From Conexibacter sp. S30A1 (GTDB lineage: Bacteria > Actinomycetota > Thermoleophilia > Solirubrobacterales > Solirubrobacteraceae): a stretch of 64,000 nt of DNA. Below the pieces are notes generated by a model. It ran no database searches and had not been told where the DNA came from. It saw nothing but the letters and a program-made list of their open reading frames with translations. The translations under genes were made by a program, and so were the position numbers. The stretch is from NCBI RefSeq assembly GCF_023330665.1, contig NZ_CP097127.1, positions 1,984,001-2,048,000 of the forward strand, written 5' to 3'. Of this stretch, positions 33,137-41,492 are shown piece by piece (position 1 is the stretch's first letter; every line of letters starts with the position of its first letter).

Positions 33137-34126
33137 ATGGCCCGGGTATTCATCACCGGCGCCAGCGGCCTGCTGGGCGGGGCCCTGCTCGAGTCGCTGA
33201 TCGCGCGTGGTGACGCGGTGGTCGCGCTGGCGCGATCCTCAGCGAGCGCCGAGGCGCTGCGGGCTCGTGGCGTCGAGGTGCGCCGCGGCGAGCTCACCGA
33301 CGAGACGGCACTGGCTGACGCGATGGCCGGCTGCGAGCTGGCGTTCAATGTCGCCGGCGTCAACGCCTTCTGCGTGAGCGACCCGACCGAGATGATGCGA
33401 GCCAACGTTGACGGCGCCGTGACGGTCGTGCGTGCAGCGCACCGTGCGGGGATCCCCCGGCTGGTCCACACCTCCTCGGCGGTGACCCTCGGCGAAGCGC
33501 CGGGCGTGGTCGCTGACGAGTGGGTGCCGCACCGCGGCTGGTATCTGTCGCTTTACGAGCAGAGCAAGACCCTGGGTGAGCGGGCGGCGCTCGCGGCCGC
33601 CGCCGAGCTCGGCCAGGAGCTCGTATGCGTCAACCCGTCATCGGTGCAGGGACCCGGCCGCGCGGGCGGCACCGGCCGCTTCGTGATCGCCTTCCTGGAC
33701 GGGCGGCTCAAGGTCTTCGTGGACACCTGGGTCAGCCTCGTGGACATCCAGGACTGTGTCGCCGGGCATCTGTTGGCGGCCGCGCACGGCACCAGCGGCG
33801 AGCGCTACCTGCTCAACGGCATCCGCATGCACATCACCGACCTGCTGGCACTCGCAGCCGACGCAGCCGGGATCACGGCCGCGCCGCGCCTTTTGCCACG
33901 CCGGCTCGCAAGCGTGGGAGCGGGCGCCGTGGAGCTGGCGTTTCGCGCCCGCGGCAGACACCCACCGGTCTGCCGCGAGATGGTCCGAACCCTGCTTCAC
34001 GGTCACCGCTACGACGGCTCGCGCGCGGAGCGCGAGCTCGGGCTGCGCTACACGGACCCGGCACAGACGTTGCGGCGCACCGTCGACTGGGCGCGTGCGG
34101 AGGGGTTACTGCGCGCTGCGCCCTGA
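33137..34126 (+). CDS. NAD-dependent epimerase/dehydratase (HpnA-like)
   Basis: Extended SDR of 329 residues with FITGASGLLGGALLESL at the N-terminus, the SSAVTLGE strand, catalytic YEQSK and the substrate segment CVNPSSVQGPGRAGG. It resembles hopanoid-associated sugar epimerases and dihydroflavonol-reductase-like proteins. It begins two bases after the phosphatidyltransferase stop and is convergent with the DedA gene with a spacer of only 10 bases. Exact substrate is unknown; a role in modifying a lipid-linked sugar is suggested by context only. Confidence 0.85.
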   Translation: MARVFITGASGLLGGALLESLIARGDAVVALARSSASAEALRARGVEVRRGELTDETALADAMAGCELAFNVAGVNAFCVSDPTEMMRANVDGAVTVVRAAHRAGIPRLVHTSSAVTLGEAPGVVADEWVPHRGWYLSLYEQSKTLGERAALAAAAELGQELVCVNPSSVQGPGRAGGTGRFVIAFLDGRLKVFVDTWVSLVDIQDCVAGHLLAAAHGTSGERYLLNGIRMHITDLLALAADAAGITAAPRLLPRRLASVGAGAVELAFRARGRHPPVCREMVRTLLHGHRYDGSRAERELGLRYTDPAQTLRRTVDWARAEGLLRAAP

Positions 34127-34136
34127 ACGGCGCGGG

Positions 34137-34769
34137 CTAGCCCTGGCGGTTGCTGCGGCGGCGCAGATGGCGCGCCACATAGAGCACGAGCAGGACCCCC
34201 ACCGCGCTCGCGAAATACAGGTCGTACCGCAGCGCCGTGTTGTAGATCGAGGTGATGTGGCTGCCGGAGAAGTAGCCGACGCTGACCCACACAGCAACCC
34301 ACAAAAGCGCGCCCAGGGCGTTGAAGGCAACGAACCTGGCCCAGTGCATCTCGGTCGTGCCGGCGATGATGCCGTTGGCCTGGCGCAGCCCTTCGACAAA
34401 GCGCGCCACCACGATCACAATGGCGCCGCGGCGCTCGAAGAAGGCGGTCACACGGTCAAGCCGCTCTGGTGTCAACAGCACGTAGCGGCCGTAGCGATCG
34501 ACCAGCAGGCGGCCGCCGAAGCGGCCGATCGCAAAGCCGATGTTGTCGCCGATCACGGCACCCCAAAAGGCCAGCAGGCCGACCAGCCAGACGTTCAGCC
34601 GATCGCTGCCGGCGTAGACCGCGGCCAGGATCAGCACGGTCTCACCGGGCACCGGCACCCCGAAGTCCTCCAGCAGGACGAGGCCGAACACGGCCAGGTA
34701 GCCGTAGTTCGCAAGCAGCGGCTCGAGCGTGTGCAGAACGCCCGGTAGTGCCGGCACGGGGGCGTGCAT
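34137..34769 (-). CDS. DedA-family membrane protein
   Basis: 210 residues from ATG 34769; the longer frame to 34949 overlaps the flippase gene and is rejected. Markers of the DedA/SNARE-associated family: GLVLLEDFGVPVPGETVLIL, FWGAVIGDNIGFAIGRFGG and VARFVEGLRQANGIIAGTTEM. About five membrane segments. DedA proteins move phospholipids or undecaprenyl phosphate across the membrane. Last gene of a leftward glycosyltransferase/flippase/DedA operon, which supports a lipid or polyprenyl-phosphate recycling role. Confidence 0.9.
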   Translation of the reverse strand: MHAPVPALPGVLHTLEPLLANYGYLAVFGLVLLEDFGVPVPGETVLILAAVYAGSDRLNVWLVGLLAFWGAVIGDNIGFAIGRFGGRLLVDRYGRYVLLTPERLDRVTAFFERRGAIVIVVARFVEGLRQANGIIAGTTEMHWARFVAFNALGALLWVAVWVSVGYFSGSHITSIYNTALRYDLYFASAVGVLLVLYVARHLRRRSNRQG

Positions 34770-34782
34770 CAGCGCGGCGGGC

Positions 34783-35817
34783 TCATAGGACTTCTTCGCT
34801 CGGTGCGGCCGCTTCGCGCAGTGAGCTGGCTCGCCGCAGGTCGGCGAAGGACACGCCCTCGACCAGCAGCGACGGCAGCCCGAGCGCCGTCGCGCAGAGG
34901 ATCTCGATCGCCTGCAGCACCAGGCCGTAGGCCAGACCCGTGCTGGCACGGATCCCGAGCGGCGCCAGCACGCCGATGCAGGCGGCCTGGAAAACCCCGA
35001 CGTTCGACGGGGTCAGGGGCAGCACCGCCGTGACGTTGACTGCAAACAGGACCGCCGCCGCTGTGCCGATGCCCACACGGTGCTGCAGCCCGAAGGCCAA
35101 GAGCACCGCGTAGCAGAGGCCGGTCTGCATGGTCCAGCCGAACAGCTGGCTGCCGACCGAGTGCGCGGTCGTCCGCAACCGGCGAAAGACCGCCAGACCA
35201 CTGCTCACCTCGCCGAGCCGCAGCGCCAGCCAGGCGAGCAGCCGGCCGAGCGGACCGCGCTGCACGCTCGTGAAGCTGGCGGCCAGCTTGGGACCCAGCA
35301 TCAGCGTGACGAGGATGGCCGCCGGCACGCCGGCGATGGCGGCGATGGCGATCGTGTTGGCGCCTGGGATGGCGCCGCCGCCGAGCGCCACGGCCGCGAG
35401 GATCAGCAGCGCCAGCACGTTCAGGAAGGCCTGCGAGACCAACGTCCCCACCACGACCGCGAGCGTCTGCCTGGCACCGCCGGTGCGGCGCGCGATCAAC
35501 CACGCCCGTAGGGCCTCACCCAGCCTCCCCGGAGCGACCGTCGAGCCGAACATGCCGATCAGCAACACGCGGGTGACGAAGGGTCTGCTGACGCTGCCCT
35601 TCCCGAGCGAGGCGCTGAGCGCTGTGAACCACGACTCCGCACGCGCCAGGTAGGTGACGCACATCAGTGCAAAGCCCACCGCCAGCCAGCCTATGCGCAC
35701 CCGCCCGAGGTCGCTGCCGACCTGTCCGAGGTCGATCTTGGAGACGCCCAGTACGACAAGCGCCGCCAGTACGACGAGCCCCAGCGTCCAGGCGGCCAGC
35801 CGCCGCACTGATGTCAC
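34783..35817 (-). CDS. Lysylphosphatidylglycerol-synthase-like/UPF0104 membrane protein
   Basis: 344-residue protein with seven to nine hydrophobic segments and the UPF0104 markers TYLARAESWFTAL, GMFGSTVAPGRLGEALRAWL and TAVLPLTPSNVGVFQ. It matches the flippase-like transmembrane domain without a synthetase domain. Start is GTG 35817, overlapping the glycosyltransferase stop (GTGA). These proteins often accompany glycosyltransferases and may move glycolipid intermediates. Confidence 0.87.
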   Translation of the reverse strand: MTSVRRLAAWTLGLVVLAALVVLGVSKIDLGQVGSDLGRVRIGWLAVGFALMCVTYLARAESWFTALSASLGKGSVSRPFVTRVLLIGMFGSTVAPGRLGEALRAWLIARRTGGARQTLAVVVGTLVSQAFLNVLALLILAAVALGGGAIPGANTIAIAAIAGVPAAILVTLMLGPKLAASFTSVQRGPLGRLLAWLALRLGEVSSGLAVFRRLRTTAHSVGSQLFGWTMQTGLCYAVLLAFGLQHRVGIGTAAAVLFAVNVTAVLPLTPSNVGVFQAACIGVLAPLGIRASTGLAYGLVLQAIEILCATALGLPSLLVEGVSFADLRRASSLREAAAPSEEVL

Positions 35818-37010
35818 GCAACCTCGCGCTGCTCGTCGTAGCGATCCGACGCGCCGGTGAGTGCCGCGAACGCTGCCTGGCGCCGCTCGCTCACAGCCGC
35901 ATACCAGCCGCGCAACGTCTCGGTGGCGTTCTGCCAGCTTGCCTTTGCGACCACCTGGCGCGCCTCCGCTGCCATCCGTGCGCGCAGCTCCGGGTCCCCG
36001 CTGAGTTGGGTGACGGCGGCACGCAGCGCGCCGGGAGCCGTGGCGTCATACACAAGGCCGTCAACCCCGTCGCGGATCAGCTCGCGCGCGACGGGACCGT
36101 CAGCCGCGATCACGGGCAGGCCCGAAGCGTGCGCCTCCAGCGTCACCAGGCCAAGCGTCTCGGTCTCCGAGGGCAACACGAACGCGTCGGCCGAGGCGTA
36201 GGCACTGGCCAGATCATCACCGTGCAGGAACCCGAGGAAGGTCGTGTTGGTGCCCGCGAACTCACGCTCGAGCCGCGCGCGCATCGGCCCATCGCCGACG
36301 ATCGCAAGCGCCACCCGGTCCTGGTCGCGCACGGCGTCGAGCAGCCGGTCGACGGTCTTCTCCTTGGCCAGGCGGCCGACGAAGATCAGCACGAAACGCT
36401 CGGGCTCACCACCCGAAAGCCGCCAGCGCCAGTCGGCGTCAGCCCGATCAGGGCGAAAGCGCTCCGATTCGATCCCGTAGGGCCACAGCTGGAGGCGCTC
36501 GATCCCGTGGCGGCGCAGCGTGTCAAGCGTCGCCTGCGAAGTGCAGAGGTTGAGGTCCGCGCGGTTGTGCAGCGCACGGATGTACCGCCAGCCTGCCCCC
36601 TCCAGCCAGCCGAAGCGGTAGAGCCGGGCGTAGGTGGGCAGGTGGGCGTGGTAGGAGGCGACCACGGGCCAGTCGCGGTGGCGTGAGATCGCCACGGCGC
36701 CGGCGCCGAGCAGCACCGGGTTGATCACGTGTACGACGTCCGGCTCGTGCTGCTCCAGCGCGCGCATCAGTGAGGGCCCGGGCAGCGCCACGCGCTTGGG
36801 CGGGTAGCCATCGCCGTCGGGGTAGAGCGGCATGCGCATCTCCCGCACGCCGACGACGGGCACGCCGGCATAGCTGTCGGGGCCGCCGGCGGGCGCGATC
36901 ATCAGCACGTCGTCACCCGCTCGCGCAAGCTCTTCGAGCGTCCGCTGCAGCCGCGTGACGACTCCGTCGACGGCGGGCAGGAAAACTTCGCTGACTATCG
37001 CTATGCGCAT
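35814..37010 (-). CDS. GT4-family glycosyltransferase (mannosyltransferase-like)
   Basis: 398 residues from ATG 37010, where the protein starts with MRIAIVSEVFLPAVDGVVTR as in GDP-mannose-dependent GT4 enzymes (PimB/MgtA-like). The N-terminal acceptor domain includes SYHAHLPTYARLYRFG; the donor domain has FVGRLAKEKTVDRLLDA, VGDGPMRARLE and the EX7E-type segment SETETLGLVTLEAHASGLPV. A TATAAG lies twelve bases upstream, so the leader is very short. First gene of the operon with the flippase and DedA genes, suggesting assembly of a mannosylated membrane lipid. Confidence 0.9.
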   Translation of the reverse strand: MRIAIVSEVFLPAVDGVVTRLQRTLEELARAGDDVLMIAPAGGPDSYAGVPVVGVREMRMPLYPDGDGYPPKRVALPGPSLMRALEQHEPDVVHVINPVLLGAGAVAISRHRDWPVVASYHAHLPTYARLYRFGWLEGAGWRYIRALHNRADLNLCTSQATLDTLRRHGIERLQLWPYGIESERFRPDRADADWRWRLSGGEPERFVLIFVGRLAKEKTVDRLLDAVRDQDRVALAIVGDGPMRARLEREFAGTNTTFLGFLHGDDLASAYASADAFVLPSETETLGLVTLEAHASGLPVIAADGPVARELIRDGVDGLVYDATAPGALRAAVTQLSGDPELRARMAAEARQVVAKASWQNATETLRGWYAAVSERRQAAFAALTGASDRYDEQREVA

Positions 37011-37146
37011 CGCCCAAACCGCCTTATAGCGGATGCTAGTCGGCGTAGCCGAATATGAGGGTTTGTCAGGTCCCGGGCGGCTCTCATCTGCAACTACACA
37101 GACTTTACGCGGCGGCGGGCACAAGCCTGGCGTCCGGCACGCCAAC

Positions 37147-37152
37147 TAGCTT
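37147..37152 (+). promoter_or_regulatory. -10 element for leaderless HD-domain gene
   Basis: TAGCTT ends eight bases before ATG 37161. This geometry decides the start in favour of 37161 over TTG 37152, which lies within the element. Confidence 0.4.
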
Positions 37153-37160
37153 TGCTTGCG

Positions 37161-37853
37161 ATGCAGAGTTCCGCCGCACGCAGCGTAAAAGACATGGAGC
37201 TGGAGCTGCGCGCGTTGATCGCGACCGTGAAGGCGCCGCACCTGGCGACGCTGCTCGAGCGAACACTCGGCAGCGACTCGCCGACCTGGAAGCACTATCG
37301 CGATGCGCCGGCCGCCAAGCGCTACCACCACGCCTACCGCCACGGTCTGCTGGAGCACAGCCTCTCCGTGGCCGCGGCGGTGAGCGCGCTGGCTGAGATC
37401 TTCCCCGGGATCGACCGGGAGCTCGCGTTGACGGGCGCCCTGCTGCACGACCTCGGCAAGCTCGACACCTACCGACAGCTGGGAACGGAGATCGAGATGA
37501 CCGACGTGGGCCGCCTGCACGGTGAGATCGCGCTCGGCTACGCGCGCGTGCGCGATGGGATCGCCGCCATCCAAGGATTCCCGACCGAGCTTGCGCAGGC
37601 GCTCCTGCACATCATCCTGAGCCATCACGGCGCGCTCGCCCACGGCTCGCCGGTGGTGCCCTGCACGCGCGAGGCGACACTCGTGCACATGGCCGACAAC
37701 CTGGGCTCCAAGCTCGGGAGCTTCGACCGGGTGCAGGACGCCCTGGAGGCGGGCGCCAAGTGGTCGGGCTACGACAACGGTCTGGGAGCCGTGGCCTTCT
37801 TCGGCGCGGTCGCCGCCGGCTCCGACCCGGTTGACGCGCGCCTGGCCGCCTGA
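37161..37853 (+). CDS. HD-domain phosphohydrolase (YhaM-like)
   Basis: 230 residues with an HD domain: RYHHAYRHGLLEHSLSVAAAV, then ALLHDLGKLDTYR and LSHHGALAHGSPV, the arrangement seen in the 3'-5' exoribonuclease YhaM/CBF1 family. The N-terminal OB-fold of full-length YhaM (about 310 residues) is absent, so it is either a short form acting on nucleic acids or a nucleotide phosphohydrolase. ATG 37194 (MELELRAL) is another possible start. It is followed by the WYL regulator on the same strand. Confidence 0.85.
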   Translation: MQSSAARSVKDMELELRALIATVKAPHLATLLERTLGSDSPTWKHYRDAPAAKRYHHAYRHGLLEHSLSVAAAVSALAEIFPGIDRELALTGALLHDLGKLDTYRQLGTEIEMTDVGRLHGEIALGYARVRDGIAAIQGFPTELAQALLHIILSHHGALAHGSPVVPCTREATLVHMADNLGSKLGSFDRVQDALEAGAKWSGYDNGLGAVAFFGAVAAGSDPVDARLAA

Positions 37854-37927
37854 GCCTCCGGGCCTCGCTAAAGACGCAAATTGCGGGCGCATACCGAACC
37901 CCTCGCACACCGTCCAGCGCCCGCGTT

Positions 37928-37933
37928 TAAAGT
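37928..37933 (+). promoter_or_regulatory. -10 element for leaderless WYL regulator
   Basis: TAAAGT ends eight bases before ATG 37942; no ribosome-binding site. The longer frame from 37831 would run through this promoter and lacks family similarity. Confidence 0.45.
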
Positions 37934-37941
37934 GGACCTGC

Positions 37942-40044
37942 ATGGCCAAGGACACCGAGAAGCTGATCCGCCAACTGTCCCTGATCTCATACCTGATGGC
38001 AGAGCGGCGGCCGGTGACCGCGCCGGAGATCCGCCGCGACGTGGAGGGCTACAGCGTGATGAACGAGGACGCGTTCGCGCGGCGTTTTTACGCGGACCGC
38101 TCCGAGCTCGAGGCGCTCGGGATCGTGCTCTCGGTGGACAAGCCCCAGGACGGGCTGGTCGAGCAGGAGCAGTACTCGCTGGCGCCGGAGAACTTCCATC
38201 TGCCGCCGATCGAGTTCGACGACGCCGAGCTGGCGGCGCTGTGGACGGCGCTCTACCTGCTGGACGGGAAGTTCGCCTACGCGGAGCCGCTGCGGCTGGC
38301 GCTGCAGCAGATCTCGTGGGGGCGGCCGAGCCCGCTTGACTCTCCGGTGCAGCGGACGGTTGCGCTCGGCATCACCGGCGCCGCCGACGGTCACGAGCTC
38401 TCCCAGCGCCTGGCGAAGATCGAGACGGCGATCTTCCGGCGCAAGACGATCCTGTTTGACTACTACACGATGGCGCGTGACGCGCTCGAGCGCCGCCGCG
38501 TTGACCCCTACCAGCTGCTCTATCAGGGCGGCCAGTTCTACCTGGTGGGCCGCTCGCACGAGCGCGCCGCGATCCGCGTGTTTCGGCTCTCGCGTATTCA
38601 GGGCAAGGTCGGTTACGCGACCAAGGCCGAACACGACTTCGGACGGCCCGCGGACTTCGACCCGCGCGCCTACGCAGATCGCATCTCCTGGCAGTTCGGC
38701 GAGCCGGTGGCCAGCGCCGAGATCTGGATCTCGAGCCGGATCGCCTGGCAGGTGCAGCGTCACTTCGGCCGCTACGGGGAGCTGCGTGCGGCGCCCGAGG
38801 GCGAGGACTTCATCTTCACCACCGCCTACGCGGACTCGCGGCAGCTGATCGCCTGGGTGCTCGGTCTGGGCGAGAACGCCCGCCTGAGCTCCCCGCCGCA
38901 GCTGGTCGCCGAGCTGCGGGAGCGTGTGCAGACGCTGCTTGCGCGCCACAGCGGCGACGGCGACGAGCAGGCCCTGACCAGGGATCACGTGGCGCTCGAC
39001 AGCTCCAGAGAGTCCTCCGCGCCAGCGGGCGCGGAGGACGACCAACCCGAAGAGCAGGCCGAGGCGGGCGGTGCCGAGACGGTTATCCGGCCCGAGCGCT
39101 TCGCGCGGCTGGTGACGCTGGCGAGCATCCTGATCGACGCCGGCCGGCGCGGTCAAAGGCTTGAGGCGGCGGAGCTGCGCGAACGGCTGGGTCTCTCCGA
39201 ACAGGAGCTGGCGGAGGACATCGGCGTGCTGAACGTGGTCAACTTCGGCGCCGGCACCTATGTGCTCTACGCGGAGATCCTGCCCGACGGCAGCGTCGAG
39301 GTGGACCCTGAGCCGTACGGCGACGCGTTCGCACGGCCCGCAAGGCTTTTGCCGGTGGAGGCCAAGGCGCTCATCGCCGCGATCGACCTGATCGGCGAGC
39401 ACATTCCGGAGGGGTCACTCGAGACGGTGCGAGGCAAGGTGGTGGCGGCGCTGGGCGAGGATCCGGCACGGGAGGGCCTGCAGATCGCGCCGGTGGGCGG
39501 CGACGACCACGAGATCGCCGCGGCGGCGCGCGAGGCGATCACCCGCGGACGCCTGCTCTCACTCGAGTACTACAAGGAGAACGAGGGGCAGCTGGTCACC
39601 CGCGTGGTCGAGCCCTACCAGCTGGTCAACGGCCGCGAAGGCTGGTATGTGGCCAGCTACGACCCGGCGCGGCACGGCGTGCGCCACTTCCGCCTGGACC
39701 GGATCAAGTCCGCGCAGGTCACCGAAACGGCCTTTGAGCCACGCGGTGGGATCGACTTCTCCGCGGGCGTCGACGGCTGGCTGCGAACCGGCGAGGTACC
39801 CGCCTCCAGTCGTGCGCACGTCTGGATCTCGCCGCAACGGGCCCGCTGGGTGCGGGAGGAACGCACGGTGATCAGCGAAGGCGCGGACGGCTCGATCGTG
39901 GTGGACTTTGGCTACGCCGGCATCGACTGGCTGGTGCGCAACGTGCTCAAGGAGGCCGGTGACGCGGTCGTGCTGGAGCCGGCATCCGCGCGCGAGGCGG
40001 TGCGAGCCGCCGCGGCCGAGGTAGAGTCTGCCGTTCCGGCATGA
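37942..40044 (+). CDS. Fused PafB-PafC-like regulator with two WYL modules
   Basis: 700 residues, built as two tandem copies of a winged helix plus WYL domain. Copy 1: helix region 1-60 (LIRQLSLISYLMAERRPVTA), WYL region about 150-300 (DPYQLLYQGGQFYLVGRSHE). An acidic linker follows near 355-385. Copy 2: RFARLVTLASILIDAGRRGQ, then EPYQLVNGREGWYVASYDPA. In mycobacteria PafB and PafC are separate proteins that activate DNA-damage genes together and are linked to the proteasome locus; here they are one chain. No proteasome gene is in view. Single-stranded DNA or nucleotide sensing by WYL is family knowledge, not shown here. Confidence 0.88.
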   Translation: MAKDTEKLIRQLSLISYLMAERRPVTAPEIRRDVEGYSVMNEDAFARRFYADRSELEALGIVLSVDKPQDGLVEQEQYSLAPENFHLPPIEFDDAELAALWTALYLLDGKFAYAEPLRLALQQISWGRPSPLDSPVQRTVALGITGAADGHELSQRLAKIETAIFRRKTILFDYYTMARDALERRRVDPYQLLYQGGQFYLVGRSHERAAIRVFRLSRIQGKVGYATKAEHDFGRPADFDPRAYADRISWQFGEPVASAEIWISSRIAWQVQRHFGRYGELRAAPEGEDFIFTTAYADSRQLIAWVLGLGENARLSSPPQLVAELRERVQTLLARHSGDGDEQALTRDHVALDSSRESSAPAGAEDDQPEEQAEAGGAETVIRPERFARLVTLASILIDAGRRGQRLEAAELRERLGLSEQELAEDIGVLNVVNFGAGTYVLYAEILPDGSVEVDPEPYGDAFARPARLLPVEAKALIAAIDLIGEHIPEGSLETVRGKVVAALGEDPAREGLQIAPVGGDDHEIAAAAREAITRGRLLSLEYYKENEGQLVTRVVEPYQLVNGREGWYVASYDPARHGVRHFRLDRIKSAQVTETAFEPRGGIDFSAGVDGWLRTGEVPASSRAHVWISPQRARWVREERTVISEGADGSIVVDFGYAGIDWLVRNVLKEAGDAVVLEPASAREAVRAAAAEVESAVPA

Positions 40045-40063
40045 TCCAGATCGGGGTGCAGCG

Positions 40064-40795
40064 TTGAAGGGTGTGGTGCTCGCGGGCGGCAAGGCCACGC
40101 GCCTGCGCCCGCTCACGAAGGTGACCAACAAACACCTTCTGCCGATCTACGACAGGCCGCTCATCTACTACCCGCTGCAGGCGATGGCCCGGGCGGGGGT
40201 GCAGGATGTGCTGGTGATCACCAACCCCGAGCACGCCGGACACTTCATCCAGCTCTTGGGCTCCGGGCGCGAGTTCGGGCTCAAGCTCGCCTACGAGCTG
40301 CAGGAGGAGGCGGGCGGGCTGGCGCAGGCGGTGTCGCTGGCCGCGTCGTTTGTCGGCAACGACCGCATGCTCGTGCTGCTCGGCGACAACATCTTTACCG
40401 ACGACCTGCGGCCCGCCGTCGAGCGCTTCACAGCCCAGGCGAGCGGAGCGGTGATCTTCGGTGTGGAGACAGCGCATCCCGAGCAGTACGGGGTGATCGA
40501 GATGCGGGGGGAGCGGGTGATCGGCATCGAGGAGAAGCCCTCCGCGCCGAGGTCGAACCTGGTCCAGACCGGCATCTACATGTATGACACGGAGGTGTGG
40601 TCGCACCTGCAGGGCCTTGAGCCCTCAGCGCGGGGAGAGCTCGAGATCACCGACCTCAACAACATCTATGTGACCGCCGGCACGATGCGCTGCGAGACGC
40701 TCGAGGGCTACTGGATCGACGCCGGCACCTCCCACGACGAGCTGCTGGCGGCCAACGTCGAGGTCGCCAGGCTGCGCCGCCAGGGCGAGATCTGA
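40064..40795 (+). CDS. Sugar-1-phosphate nucleotidylyltransferase (RmlA-like)
   Basis: 243 residues; TTG start at 40064 after GGGGTG. Pyrophosphorylase signature GVVLAGGKATRLRPLTKVTN (usual GGxGTRLxPLT, with Ala for Gly), then LPIYDRPLIYYPLQAMARAG, LLGDNIFTDDL and GYWIDAGTSHDELL. It couples a sugar 1-phosphate to a nucleotide, probably glucose-1-phosphate to dTTP. It is about 45 residues shorter than standard RmlA, lacking the C-terminal oligomer helices, as in a compact subgroup. It stands alone after the WYL gene. Confidence 0.88.
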   Translation: MKGVVLAGGKATRLRPLTKVTNKHLLPIYDRPLIYYPLQAMARAGVQDVLVITNPEHAGHFIQLLGSGREFGLKLAYELQEEAGGLAQAVSLAASFVGNDRMLVLLGDNIFTDDLRPAVERFTAQASGAVIFGVETAHPEQYGVIEMRGERVIGIEEKPSAPRSNLVQTGIYMYDTEVWSHLQGLEPSARGELEITDLNNIYVTAGTMRCETLEGYWIDAGTSHDELLAANVEVARLRRQGEI

Positions 40796-40844
40796 GCAGC
40801 GTGGGCGCAGGCCCGCTCGAGCTGCGCTGACGTGCTGCTGGCGG

Positions 40845-41492
40845 TCAGCTGACCAGCAGCAGCACGAGCTTGCGCGGCCCGTGCACGCCCTCCACGCGGG
40901 TCAATTCGATGTCCGAGCTGGCCGACGGGCCTGAGACGAGCGTGATCGGCGCCCCGCCACTGCGGACCGCACCGGCCACGCGTGCCAGGCCCTCGGGCAC
41001 CGTCTCCACAACCTGCTCTGCCCGGATCACGCAGATGTGCGTGTCCGGGATCAGCGACAGCAGCCGCCGTCCGGAGCTGCCATCACCGTCGAGCAGGACC
41101 GTCCCCGTGCGGGCGATCGCCGCGGCGCAGCCGGTGAGAGCCGCGTCGATGTGGTCGAGCTCGCGGCCCGCGAGCCCGTGATCCTCGATCACGTCGATCC
41201 CGCTCGGACGCCAGTGCGCCGGCAGCGCCGGCGGCACGACGAGCCCGCCCACTCCGAGCTGATCGCAGACCTTTGCCACAGCCACGCCCACGGACGACTC
41301 GCTGGCTAGCTCGAGCGTCGCGCGGTACCCCCGCGCGCGTTGCGCGAACAGGTCGAGCACCCCAGCCGGTGTCAGCGAGCCGCGGCGCTCATAGGCCCGT
41401 GGCAGCGGCAGCGCGGCGGTCAGCTCGGCGTCGGGCACGTCGGCCAGCGCCGCTCTGATCCGGCCGAGGATCACCTCGCGCGCACCGTTCAC
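40845..41492 (-). CDS. lutC: LutC-like LUD-domain protein
   Basis: 215 residues from GTG 41492, whose GTGA overlaps the stop of lutB; the upstream GTG at 41510 is less likely. LUD-domain features: GRIRAALADVP at the start, ALTGCAAAIARTGTVLLDGD in the centre, and VSGPSASSDIELTRVEGVHG at the end. LutC works with the iron-sulfur proteins LutA and LutB in oxidation of L-lactate to pyruvate. Last gene of the operon; its stop lies in a small inverted repeat around 40835-40862 between convergent genes. Confidence 0.9.
   Translation of the reverse strand: MNGAREVILGRIRAALADVPDAELTAALPLPRAYERRGSLTPAGVLDLFAQRARGYRATLELASESSVGVAVAKVCDQLGVGGLVVPPALPAHWRPSGIDVIEDHGLAGRELDHIDAALTGCAAAIARTGTVLLDGDGSSGRRLLSLIPDTHICVIRAEQVVETVPEGLARVAGAVRSGGAPITLVSGPSASSDIELTRVEGVHGPRKLVLLLVS

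Noticed and set aside
37987..39402. 471-codon open frame antisense to the WYL regulator
   Set aside because: Shadow of a real gene: no ribosome-binding site, no domain, and biased composition.
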